Source of the DNA: Lineus longissimus
Taxonomy: Eukaryota > Nemertea > Pilidiophora > Heteronemertea > Lineidae
Direction: 5' to 3'
DNA: 64,000 nucleotides
NCBI RefSeq assembly: GCF_910592395.1
Contig: NC_088313.1
Coordinates: 18,430,437 to 18,494,436 of the forward strand
Under the pieces are notes generated by a model, which saw nothing but the letters and a program-made list of their open reading frames with translations, had not been told where the DNA came from and made no database searches. A program made the position numbers and the translations under genes. Shown piece by piece: positions 46,868 to 57,574 of this stretch (the first letter of the stretch is position 1; every line of letters begins with the position of its first letter).

Positions 46868-49800
46868 ATGATGGACTATGAGCCGAACTATGGGACAAGT
46901 CTGGCCTCCACCAAAAGTCCAAGCCAAATGCGATCAAAGAACACATTTCAGCAGGAGCTTGATGCAAAGATGAGGCACCGACGTTCAATGGGTTTAACTG
47001 CTGATCTCACTACTGAGGATGAGTCTGATGACGATGGTCTTGGAAGCGATGATGGTGAGACGATATTATGATGTGGTCGGTTGCTGTACCTAATGACACT
47101 TCTATTTTTATCATGAGCAAGAAACGCCTGAATTGTTTTGAATAAAAATATCAGTTTCTCAGTTTTATGAACAATTCAAAACATTAGATGAACCCATTGT
47201 CACTGGCAGTTCCTTAATTAATTTTATTGAAAATAATGTTACTATTTACATTTTTTGATTCATTAATCATTATTTGCCCATTGGAATCCTTTGATGTCAG
47301 ACAGCATATTGATTAGTGGTCCCTTATGTATTTCATCTAGAACTATTATCTGGCTTCAACATGACGTCGAAGCCTCGAAGGCAGGATCGTCCCGGCTCTG
47401 CTAAGAGAAGAGAAGACCCAATGGCTAGGACGTACGGTGGTGCTAGTGGTGGTGCCACCGGTGGTTGGGAACCGCCCGGAGCAAAGTCAAGGACTTCACC
47501 AAGATTTGACCCGAAGAGTCCCACATCAGATGGTCTCCTGGCTGAGGATATCCTGAGCAGGTAATGCAATCAATAAGTACATCATTAGGAATAGGATAGG
47601 GAAATCCTGTTCTTTATTTACAAAGGGATGCATGTTGATTGCCAGTCCATAAAAATTTCTCAGAATGCCCAATTTCGGACCAGATCAGTCTCCTTAAGAG
47701 CCAGCTGCTTACAGAGATGCCCTGGTAGCATTATAGCCCCTGTTGGCATAAATTTGCTATAATTGTACCACTTTACCTTATCGGTAGTAGACGTTGCTGT
47801 ACATCTTCTCATAAATGGTCCATCTCAAATTTTCTAGTCAGAAGAAGTCGTACATGAAGAGTTCCAAAGCACAAGCTGGAAAAGGTCCTAAAGAGGAGGA
47901 AGAAAGGCCTTTGACAAAACAGGAGATCATATTTGGAAGGAAGTCCCCCAGAGAAGCTGATAGACGGTTAGTTTTTAAAAATGCAGTTGACAAGTTGTCA
48001 GTTCTTCGCTTCAAATGGCTCATTCTTGGTATCATTAATGGCCATATTTTGATTTTGCCTTTCAGGAGCCCACAACCACGAGGTAATTTTGATGAGAGTG
48101 GAAAATGGCAACCTCCCAGTTTCCGCAAAGCTGCTCCCGAGGATTTGGAGAGAGATGCTAGGAGGTCACCAGGTAAGCATGCCAGGCAATTCACCTTTGA
48201 AATAACTCCGTATTATGGTACCAGTTATTAATTGTCGTCTCGAAAAGAATTTTTCTCAACTTGATAATTGATGCTCCCAGTTCATTGGCACTGTCGGAGT
48301 CTCTACAATCTTAACAAATTTCCCCGGCATTGGATTTCAGCTTCTTTTGGTAGAAAAACACCTGACCATTTAGAAAGTATATCGGAATCGCCAAAACCAC
48401 AGCCACGGAAACGGGGAGGAAAATATGGTGAGCTGGATGACTCGTAAGTATTATACTAGGAAATACTAATAAAAAACAAAAAAACTCAATTAACTTTTAA
48501 CCTTGCCTAAAAAATATTGTCACTGGGAGGGGCTTCAATCCTCTTGTTTTTTCTGCCTCTGTAGTTGTTTTTCCTTTATGGGCTCACTGATTTCAGATGT
48601 TTTTCATCCAGGTTGATTGACAAACAGATAGATATTGATCCTTGTGCTGAACATAGTTGTTGTGTTATTTGCTAATTTGGACCAACTTTCATGCGGGTAA
48701 CTGCCAACAGACAAGAGTTGGAACACGTTCTCATAAACCCTGATAAAAACCCTCACAAAAGACTTACTGCTATCCCCACATTTAACACATTTTGGTTTTA
48801 TCTGAACACTTTGTAGTCTAACCTTGATAAAACTCCTAACAGTAACGCCTGATGATTTTCTCCCTCTCTTTACATTAAAACCTTAATTTCCTTTTCCTTT
48901 GCACTCACTATCTTTAGTTCCAGGTCTCGGCACCACCTCCGACCCCTTGCCACCTCGCAGGCCACCTCACAGGCTGCCCCACGCCCTTTACCACAGCCTC
49001 GGAGTGTGCACAAAAAAGTGTGAGATTTACATCACATATTTGCATCAGGTCCTTTGTTGAGAACAGAATGACACTGCTGATAGGTTGCACCTGTGATTTT
49101 ATGTTAAAAAATAGGTAAATTGGCAACAAAGTTAGTTTTTAGTCTACTTGAGTTCGATTTCAACAATTGATTCAATCAATTTGGTACAATCAGCCGTGTC
49201 ATTCGGTCTCTGTTCTAGCTTTGTAAAGTCTTGTGCATCTTCATGATTCAAGTTTGATGTCCTCGATGATAGCTTCTTGTTTAGTGTCCTGTTGTAGAAT
49301 CTCTGAGTGCAGACCCTTGTTCATGAACAGCAGTTATTATCCATTGCTGTTTTTATGCTACTACTCTGTATCATGTGTATGTCAAAGAAGTTTCTTGTTG
49401 CATGATGTAAATATCTAATCATGTTTTGTATGTTATAAAACCTAGCACAGATTATTCTGCCTACTGTCAATGAAACTGAAAGTACATGTACTGATTTTCC
49501 CAAACATTCATTCTACATGTACAAGTATATGATGTCTGATGACAGACTATTTGCTCACAAATCCTGTTGGACCATAAATATAATCATTATCATTTGGAAA
49601 CTAAGCCTTCTGAGATCTTTATATCTCTTCTTCATTTCATTTCAGAGATGATGATGTAAGCTTCTCATCTGGCAGACCTCAGCCCAAACCACGAGGGACA
49701 ATAAAAGAGGAGAAGGCAAGTGAACGTCAGCCAAAAGGTCATGAGAAGACCACAACTCCAAAACCTCAGAAGAGGGGTACTCCTGATATTTTTGGCACTG

Positions 49801-52800
49801 GACGAAAAACGCCAAATTATTTGTTGGATTCTGATGAGAGTGATGAAGAACTGACAAAGTCAAAGAAATCGTACTCGAAGACGTCAACTAAAGAATCCGA
49901 AGGTCGCAAAACGCCAACCGGTAAGAAAACTCCAACAGGACGACTGACACCGACCGGCAGGCAGACACCCACAGATCGTAAGACACCAACTGGTCGTCAT
50001 GGGTCACCAGTGCCCACTGCCGCTGCAAGGAAGGGGGTTGGACATCAAGATGTGAAGGGCAGGGCACAGTCGCCCAAGGGGCGGGCACAATCGCCCAAGG
50101 GCCGCAATGACGAAGTGGACGAACCTAAGAGACAGTCGAGTGTGCTTGATTTCTTGATGGAAAAAGACAAGCCTAAGGATGATAAGGACACACGTACAGG
50201 CCATCGAAGGGCTGACTCAAAAGATTCTATCAGCTCAGAACTCATGCGTGCCAGGCGGGAATCTCCTCTTAAAGATATCATCAACCGTCGGACACCATCG
50301 CCAAAGGGTCGAATGTCACCCACAAAAGAGAGAGTCACGCCGAAAGAGCGACAAAGTTTTTCAAAAGATCGAAAATCACCGGTAATAGAGCGTATCACAG
50401 CACAAGAACAACATGCCACTTTCTCTGCGCGTCCAATGACTCCAGAGCGTGAGGTGCATGCAGCGACGCGGGGGCGACCAATGGCCAGAGGCAAGTCTGA
50501 GGAGAGGGAGAGTTCATTGTGCCGGGATATCGACCATGATCCAGAATACCAAGCACATAAGGAGAAGTACAAGGAAGGTGAACGGCAACAGAAAAAGTGA
50601 GTTTTTGTGTTTTCACCAATGTTGATAGAGATGCAACAACAATTACAATTGGTCTTCATGTAGACATCTGGTGTCAAACCTCTTCACCTGTCTTTTGGAA
50701 GTCTTTTTATTGCCACAGGAGTCTTATTATTAGCATTTATGTCATGATGTTATTTCAAATCAAAATTCTCCGATAATTTGACAGGATTTTGCGATGAAAT
50801 GGCGATAATAGTTCCTCTCACATTATTCTTTACATTTATCATGTTTGCCTTTTACCAGGAAGACTCAGGCTCCGCAGAGCCGTGAACATCAAAAAATAGG
50901 TGATGCTATCGAGCAGGTTGCTGATCTGAATGAAGAGACTAGTCGTACCATGAGATACATCGAGCCAGAGGATGAAGCGGCAGAAAAGTAAGTCTCTTAC
51001 ATTGGTTTGAGGATTAGTGCATGTTGCTCCTGTTCCTAGTTAGTGTCATTGATTACTGGGTAACTCTGTCTGAGAATCAAATGCTTCTGAAATCTTATTG
51101 AAGAAGCCAATCTATACACAATCTGTAGTCTGGGATCCAACTCTGAGAAACTCACTTTTACGTGACACCCCTGCTGTCCAAGACACCCACTGACAATGTT
51201 TACGATTTTCCAGAAAATCCACTGAAACGCAAAAGCCATTATCTGCCACTATGACAAAGAAAGTCCGTCCACAAGCCAGATATGCTAAGCCCCAAATAGA
51301 ACCCGACACACAGAAATCTGAGCGATCTTATGATAGCACCGCATCCATTCGTCAGTCGATCTTCAATGATTGGTATTCCCAAAAAATGGACAGATCAAAA
51401 CAGGAGTTAATCGAGAAGAAAAAGAAAGAGAAGGAGGAAGAGGAAAAGAAGAAGAAGGTAACCTACTTTCCCTAACTGTACTGCATAGGATAGTCTAGGT
51501 TTGTTAATTGCTACTGATTTGATAAGGCCATTTCTGCTGCTGAGGCATGATGAGCTTAGCTGGTCTGTACAATTCACTCCCTAGGCAAATTGGTCTCTTG
51601 CATAGCAGGGAATACGGTGTAACATGCTGGATATAAGTTCAGTGCATAGACCCCCCCCCCCAAGAGATGACATATGACCCCTTACCAATGCTGAAAAAAT
51701 TGGAAAAAGAAATGAGCAGAGGAAAGATAAAGTGCACTGGATTTGACTTGTACCACTGTGATACGATTGACCTCATCAATGTATTATGTTTAAATTCCAG
51801 GATAAAGAAGAAAAAGTGACCGAGTCAAAGCTTGCTTTCCGAGCGTGGGAAGAACAGAAAAAGGAATATTTGGATAAGAAATTTAGAGAGAAGAAACGGA
51901 AGGAAAAGGAGGAGAGAGAGAAGAAACAAGAAGAGGAAGGGAAAAAGACAGAAGCAGTTTTGGTAAGATTTCATTCAGATTCCTAGGGTCTGTGCTTTTT
52001 GTGTGCGATTTGATTTTTTCAAGTTGGTGACTAGGTACAGAGTTAGAGAAATTTGGTGATAGAAATAGACATCATACAAGTGCGAATACTGGTGATGTAC
52101 TTTATGATAGTATTGACCTACCGGATAATTTTCAAACATTAATCTGGCCTCTAGTCTCCCTTTAACAAGGTCACCGCAATATTTTCACAGGCTTTTAAAT
52201 CTTGGAAACAAAACAAGGATGCAGTGATCAAGGAAAAGTTGTCTAAAGAGAAGCAAGAGCAGAGGAAGAAAGAACGCGAAGAAGCTAGGAAGAAGGAGGA
52301 AAAACTCAGGGAGAGTAAAAAGGTGCAAGAAAAATGGTGAGTGTATTTGCGATTCGAGCTAAGATAAAACAGAATGTTATGATCCCTTAAAACTCTTTTA
52401 AATCTAGAGCGTGATTGTAATGACAATGTGCACATCCTAAATACCTTCCTCACACAGAGCCGCCATTGACACCTTCAGTAGCTTTAACTGTGGTGTTTTG
52501 TCAGTTTCCCCTGGTTCATTGTATGGTAATGTGACATCAATGCCAAAGAGAGGTCGAGCGTCAAACACGTACGTTGCTTGTTGTCAACTTGAATTTCGTC
52601 TGTAAGATATTTATAACTGGTGGTGTTGATAATGTGATTTTAGGCACGAGAAGAAAGAATATGTGCTGACTTCAAAGGAGAAAAAAGAGAGGGAAGCAAA
52701 ACGAGAGTCGAAGCGACGAGAGGCGGAAGAGAAGAGACAGAAGGAGGAGGAAGCGATGGAAAGCTATGAGAAGTGGATGGAGAACAAGGTAGTGAAACAA

Positions 52801-53388
52801 GACAGAGAGGTAACATTTATATTATCCTTGTTATCTCGCTCTAGGCGATAATATGTATTGTCACGGTATCCGGTAGGTACCAATGATGGCTGAAAAGCAG
52901 ATGTTGTGAAGTCTGTAGGAGTTTCACAGATCACTTGAAATGCAAGGGCTGAACATGATTCGAAAGTGTTTCTTAAACCTTTGTTATTGTTGGGAATCTT
53001 GTAGAACTAAAGCTGGTAGAAGTAGCTGACCACTTTTGGTGCGACTGAAGGCTTCAGTAATAGTTGCAGGGAAAGCTGCCCCAAACAAGGGTGGGGAGAG
53101 GTGCTTCGAGGGGTTGTGTGTGTAAAATCATTTCAATCATGCTACTGTGCTTGGTTGTCCCTATTCAGATCTTCTTTATGCACAGACGTAGTGTGTATAC
53201 TTGGCTGACTTTGTTCTACCTTCCTCCCAGTACCTAGGTGAGTTGTTGTTTACGAACATGTCTCTCTGTTTCAGGAGCAGGAGCGTAGACGAAGCGGTAC
53301 CAGGCGCCATGACATGTCAACAGAATCATTAGACGAGCGGGCACCGTGGAGTCCTGCAGGGAGAACTATTCCATTCGGGCGTGCGTAG
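46868..53388 (+). CDS. MAP9: MAP9 (ASAP), spindle microtubule-associated protein (12 coding exons)
   Basis: Exons 46868-47054, 47341-47560, 47838-47966, 48066-48172, 48341-48443, 49646-50596, 50859-50987, 51214-51457, 51801-51962, 52191-52336, 52644-52809 and 53275-53388 join in phase to 885 residues; human MAP9 has 647. The N-terminus YGTSLASTKSPS...NTFQQEL matches the conserved MAP9 start. The C-terminus RRRSGTRRH...APWSPAGRTIPFG matches the MAP9 end. Between them lie a long Ser/Thr-Pro-rich disordered middle (mostly the 951-bp exon) and a highly charged coiled coil (about 650-850) with AFRAWEEQKKEYL and AFKSWKQNKDA units typical of the family. Known role: it binds and stabilises spindle and astral microtubules in mitosis. 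The start is the first of two adjacent ATGs; the second (46871) is equally possible. The extra length is mainly the TPTGR-type repeats and the middle exon. Confidence 0.92.
48444..49645 (+). other. Intron 5 of MAP9, with one exon-like open stretch
   Basis: 1.2 kb, phase 2. Within it, 48917-49018 follows a CTTTAG acceptor-like site and stays open as a Pro/Ser/Ala-rich frame, but its possible donor leaves the wrong phase for the next exon. I do not include it in the gene. Confidence 0.6.
49903..49998 (+). repeat. TPTGR-type coding repeat in MAP9
   Basis: About five and a half units of 18 bp encode (K/R)xTPTGR-like hexamers. A second short repeat (GRAQSPK twice) follows at about 50056. Both supply basic residues next to Thr/Ser-Pro, as expected for a microtubule-binding region controlled by proline-directed kinases (inference). 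Confidence 0.85.
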
Positions 53389-54035
53389 GTCATTCTGTGA
53401 GCAATCCTCATTTGGACTGGTGGTTTCAATATAGGAGATTTTGCTCTGACTTGGCATGCCATCCTGATGTGGGTGGTTGTCTATTGGTCTGCAATCAAAC
53501 CTAAAATTATTCTGGAAATCCTGCCACATGATGCTGTTGTGACTGCCTCTAGTTACTGTCCTTTTTATGACATTTTACCCGCCAACAAGGAATATTTTTT
53601 TAACGTATTGTCGTCATTTAATGATGAATCGGGAGATTAGCACACAGAATAATTTGCACTGTGCTCATCTTTTGTGGGCAGTCATTCCATCCAATGTATA
53701 GTATTTATCTATTGTGATTTGTAAATGTAGAATACTCGTATGTATCGGTAGTTATAAGTATCACTGACAAATATTGATATTTGTATTGTAATTGTGAATT
53801 TCTTTCAAATTCTGTAAATATGTACTGGGAGAGAGTGGTCCTGTAGGAGTAAATAATCTATATTCGGAGAAATAATTTCATCATTGTCATCATCATCATC
53901 ATCCAATTTAAATTTTTTACGGTAACTTCTCTTTCAATGTAGTTATCTCCCACCTTATCTTGCTCCTGATAATTTGGATGCATATGATCAAATTTTTGAT
54001 ATGATGAACATTGAACTAGATGACTTATAAATAAA
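53389..54035 (+). other. MAP9 3' UTR
   Basis: Runs from the TAG at 53386-53388 to the AATAAA at 54030-54035. It includes a TCA trinucleotide microsatellite (about 53888-53906). Confidence 0.6.
54030..54035 (+). terminator. Poly(A) signal for MAP9
   Basis: AATAAA followed about 30 bases later by a TG/T-rich tract (TTGCTTTTGTTTGTCATG), a good downstream element. Confidence 0.75.
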
Positions 54036-54109
54036 GTAGTCTGGCCAAAACAATTGAGTTGCTTTTGTTTGTCATGTTTTTAGGGTGTCTATGAATTGGG
54101 ATTGAGAGG

Positions 54110-54610
54110 CTGATTCTATCGGATGTGACATGATAGAGTCTGGGAGGGTGATTTTATTGGTGTATCATGATGAAGACTGATTCCAGTGGTTGTGGGATTT
54201 ATGTGCCAAGGGCAAGGACTATAAAACTGCATTGTATAGAATTTGACATAATGGTGTTTCTTGGAGAGGCTCATTCTGTAGGTTGTGACATGAGCATGAT
54301 GCTGGAGACAGATCCTATGGATTGTGACATGAGAGTTGATCTGGGAGACAAATTCTATAGGTTTTGACATGGAGCAGGGGCTTTGAGAGGCCATTTCTAC
54401 ATGTTCTATAGGTTGAGACATGGTAGGGTTGCTCTGAGAGGCCAATACTGTGGGTTGTAACGTGATGTAGTTGCTTAGAGGCTGATTGAGTTGCAACGTG
54501 TGGAGTTGCTCTGACCAGCCGTTTCAATAGGTTGTGACATGGGTCGATTAACTCTGACTCTGAGAGACCAATTTTAATAGAATGTGACATAGTGGAGTTG
54601 CTCTAAATAA
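54110..54610 (+). repeat. Degenerate roughly 60-bp tandem array
   Basis: The words GGTTGTGACATG, GAGTTGCTCTGAGAGGCC and AATTCTATAG recur with a spacing of about 55-65 bp, about eight copies in all and increasingly diverged. The array starts about 75 bp after the MAP9 poly(A) signal. No coding frame persists. Confidence 0.8.
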
Positions 54611-55219
54611 CGCAATAATGTGACTTTGATCGAGGGGGTTCTATCCGAAACAAAATCTCCTTGGTGTTACTGAATCTTCTATACAGACGCAGTGGACCAG
54701 CCTCATCCTGTCGCCCGAAAGATGATCAGGATTATGAAATGTGCTGCATAGGAGTCTTCTCCCTCTCCGATTCCCTTCATTGTTTCCAGCACTAGAAGAC
54801 AAAGTGCTCATTTCTGGGAGAACTGTCTATCATGTCACGGTTTATTCCGTTGGACAATCACATCATTATGTCTTCAGACGTTTAGTTTAAACATTCTGCG
54901 AAAAGGTGTCGCCTCGGGTTAGCAAGTGTAACGCAATGAGGTGTCTCCAGTAATATAGTCATTCGTTCATACCCGCTCGTTCCATGATGGTAAGCAAGTG
55001 GTCAATCTGAATAACGGGTGCAATAAAATTAATGGACACACTCATGATGTGGACATTATTCTTATAAACTTTATTGAAAACAACACACGCAATTGAGCAC
55101 TATTTCGTTCTCCTCTACCTTAAATATTTTTACTTGACACGAAAGATTTGTTCAGATTTCTGAACTACTGGACGTAACGGGGCCTTCCCGTGCGTCTTAA
55201 CGCATCGTTTTCCCGCGTT
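54611..55219. other. Gap with the PGAP4 3' UTR
   Basis: No gene seen. The right part is the PGAP4 3' UTR, which ends near the minus-strand AATAAA at 55075-55070. Confidence 0.55.
55070..55075 (-). terminator. Poly(A) signal for PGAP4
   Basis: TTTATT on the plus strand (AATAAA on the minus strand), 145 bases beyond the stop codon. Confidence 0.65.
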
Positions 55220-56503
55220 TTAATTGACGATGAACGGGTTAAGAGTTTTTCTTCTGAGAGCGGAGAACATACCGATATGTTCCACAAGGTTCGGCGAAAT
55301 CATTCTGCCTACAAAACGAGTGTCTTGTTTGAAAGTTTCCAAAATATAATCCTTCGCGTAACCTTTTCTGGACGTTGTCTGATGGAAGTATTTCACAAGC
55401 GTGTGCGCGGTGGAGTTTGGAAACAGCATGGCCGGCGTGCAACAAGATGGCGCCGGGACAATCTGGTAAAAGTAGTTTGAGAATTCGCGCACTTTTAATA
55501 AATTGCTTCGTCCTATACAAAAGAAAAACAATGTGAAATAGATGATTGTAAACAGCCATAGTCGGTGTAAGCCGATTTTATCGATGACTTTTGTCAACCG
55601 GGATAGTATCCCTAATGAAATTGAACCAAATATAGCACCAAGGGCGAGCAGTTCTGGAATTCTTTCAACCTGATAGCTGAAGAAACTTAAGAGTCTCATA
55701 GGGTGATATAATTTAATGTAAGCCGTTTCTTGGCGTTGTTTCTTCGTGAAAAAATACTCAAAGGAATGTGTGAGTATGTGATGAACTGTCCGAAATGCAT
55801 TATCAACCAGAATTGCGTCATCTTCCAACAATAAAACGTAGTCAGGTCTATGTTTTAAAGATTCGTTGAGACAGTACGCGTAGTCGTTTTTCTCTTTTTC
55901 AAAAATACTCCGACTTTCTAGCTGCCCAAGTCCGTACTTGGCAAAACGATTCATAAGAGGGATATGTAAGGCTTCTGACAAGAACTTTGCCTCTGTGTTG
56001 TCCATTGGCTGAGAATCTACATTACATATCGCCATCTGGAAGAAATCATCATTACTTGCCGCGTGAAACTCCTTCAGAAGTCGGTGTGTTTTGGCGACAG
56101 CTTGCGTCAGGTATTTCGTTCCATGTCCCTGTGAGTTTGCCCGACTGACAGATATCACAGTAATAAGCACAACAGAGTTCGGAACAGAGTGTTTAGCTTG
56201 TCCAGCGGCAGTTAGATTTATGTTACGCCGTAACGCATTGCCTTCGCGAGTGACGTAGTCGGTTGCCGCCTCGGCATTGATGTCATTCTGTTTCCATACC
56301 TTACTCCTTTCGTATTCAAGATCCTGTGGCTGAATAAAAAACAACGAATTTGGCAATTTTTGGCACAGTAACGGCAGAAAGATAAAAAATGTCACAAAAT
56401 ATACCATGGCCAGCCATCGGTATGTTTCGTGATTCAAGACATCCTTTCCAAATTTGACCGAGGATGACGTCATTCGTTTTAACGGTGATGTCAGGTAGTT
56501 CAT
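55220..56503 (-). CDS. PGAP4: PGAP4 (TMEM246), Golgi GPI-glycan GalNAc transferase, single coding exon
   Basis: 427 residues from the ATG at 56503; human PGAP4 is about 403. An N-terminal membrane segment lies at about residues 30-50. The catalytic part has the acidic motif VLLLEDDAILVDNAF (residues about 223-237), where EDD acts as the DXD-type metal site of the GT-A fold. A pair of hydrophobic segments (about 284-303 and 315-331) is inserted in the catalytic domain, the unusual feature of this family. VPAPSCCTPAMLFP near residue 350 is diagnostic. Three N-glycosylation sequons are visible (NLT, NES, NST). Known role: it adds the GalNAc side chain to the first mannose of GPI anchors in the Golgi. 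The coding exon is preceded at 56561 by a good acceptor (CTCTTTCAG), so the 5' UTR is spliced. An upstream ATG in the same exon opens an overlapping frame. MAP9 converges on it from the left. Confidence 0.93.
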   Translation of the reverse strand: MNYLTSPLKRMTSSSVKFGKDVLNHETYRWLAMVYFVTFFIFLPLLCQKLPNSLFFIQPQDLEYERSKVWKQNDINAEAATDYVTREGNALRRNINLTAAGQAKHSVPNSVVLITVISVSRANSQGHGTKYLTQAVAKTHRLLKEFHAASNDDFFQMAICNVDSQPMDNTEAKFLSEALHIPLMNRFAKYGLGQLESRSIFEKEKNDYAYCLNESLKHRPDYVLLLEDDAILVDNAFRTVHHILTHSFEYFFTKKQRQETAYIKLYHPMRLLSFFSYQVERIPELLALGAIFGSISLGILSRLTKVIDKIGLHRLWLFTIIYFTLFFFCIGRSNLLKVREFSNYFYQIVPAPSCCTPAMLFPNSTAHTLVKYFHQTTSRKGYAKDYILETFKQDTRFVGRMISPNLVEHIGMFSALRRKTLNPFIVN

Positions 56504-56537
56504 CACACGGCATGGCTTCTTGATGTTCTGGAGACAT
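56316..56537 (-). other. Overlapping upstream ORF in the PGAP4 exon
   Basis: The first ATG after the acceptor (56537-56535, with A at -3) opens a 73-codon frame beginning MSPEHQEAMPCDELPD. It overlaps the first 188 bases of PGAP4 in another frame and ends at 56316. It could damp PGAP4 translation. No domain is visible, so a functional peptide is unlikely. Confidence 0.5.
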
Positions 56538-56802
56538 TTCTTGCGAGGGAGACAAAATCTGAAAGAGATAACATAAAGGGAGAAATTATACCAAGGAATA
56601 CACGATTTCGAAGCTGTTTAAACTGCTTTAGAAAAATGAAGAAGGCCAACACCGACATATTCCCTTTAATAAAACCGATGCGATGACAGATCCATCGTCT
56701 TCCATGTAATGTATTTTGCGGGTTTCCAGGGTATGATAGGGTTGAGACTGTAGCGTCAAGCAGTCGGCCGCAAATCATTGGGAAAAGCGTACGCGTACAA
56801 AC

Positions 56803-57106
56803 CTTCTATCCATTTTGTGCCGAAATTCGATATCCCTTGTTTTATTATCTTGACTTCATTACCTATAGTGCAATGTTTTTAACGAATTTTCCTTACCTGC
56901 ATACAATGCGGACCCAATGTATGGACGTAACCGCGGCGAGACGTAATCGCTCGGCTTCTATCCATTTTGTGCCGAAATTCGATATCCCTTGTTTTATTAT
57001 CTTGACTTCATTACCTATAGTGCAATGTTTTTAACGAATTTTCCTTACCTGCATACAATGCGGACCCAATGTATGGACGTAACCGCGGCGAGACGTAATC
57101 GCTCGG
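56803..57106 (-). repeat. Perfect 152-bp tandem duplication holding a candidate PGAP4 first exon
   Basis: 56803-56954 and 56955-57106 are identical as far as I can read. On the minus strand each copy carries a CpG-rich segment (GATTACGTCTCGCCGCGGTT and onward) followed by a strong donor CAG|GTAAGG (exon ends at 56897 and 57049). This is what a non-coding first exon of PGAP4 would look like, and its acceptor at 56561 lacks any other obvious partner. Assignment to PGAP4 is an inference. Confidence 0.8.
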
Positions 57107-57206
57107 TTATGCCGGTGTTTATTCATGCAGGTGCTGTGTATCTACATACATTATATATACAGGTGGGTGGTCTTATCATGTAATCACTAAATATTTAATG
57201 GCATTA

Positions 57207-57466
57207 CATAAAGATAAAGTTAAAGTTTACAGTCTGCACTTTAACCCCGGTCTGTCCTGAAACCTTTCAGTAGACCACAGATGAGCTGCTCAACCAGCGC
57301 TACAATCTATGCATTTCTGACCGGTACCCATTTATACACCTGGGTGCAGAGAGGCAAGTAAGACAAAGAGACCTGCCTACAGTCTCACGCCGACAGTGGG
57401 GATCGAACCCGGGACCTCATGACCGCTGGTCGAGAGTCCAAGCCACTACACCACAGCGGCTCCCAT
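57207..57466 (-). mobile_element. tRNA-derived SINE
   Basis: Read on the minus strand from 57466: a tRNA-like head with an A box (TGTGGTGTAGTGGCTTGGAC) and a B box (GGGTTCGATCCCC), then a body with CTTACTTGCCTCTCTGC and the core CACCCAGGTGTATAAATGGG, ending in a TAAAG/TTTAAC-rich tail. The length of about 260 bp fits a complete SINE. I found no clear target-site duplication. Confidence 0.85.
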
Positions 57467-57574
57467 GTGTTACGTGACGACGTTACCGCATTGACCATAA
57501 TGAATCTGTATCTTTGGTCGGGGGGGGGGGGGGGCGAACACGACCTTATCTGGCCCATGATGTTAGGAATCGTT

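Noticed and set aside
48917-49018. Extra coding exon in MAP9 intron 5
   Set aside because: It is open and follows an AG, but the available GTGTGA donor leaves phase 0 while the next exon needs phase 2. It cannot be spliced in without breaking the frame.
57390-57466. Minus-strand tRNA gene
   Set aside because: The A and B boxes are present, but no full cloverleaf forms and the sequence runs directly into a SINE body. It is a SINE head.
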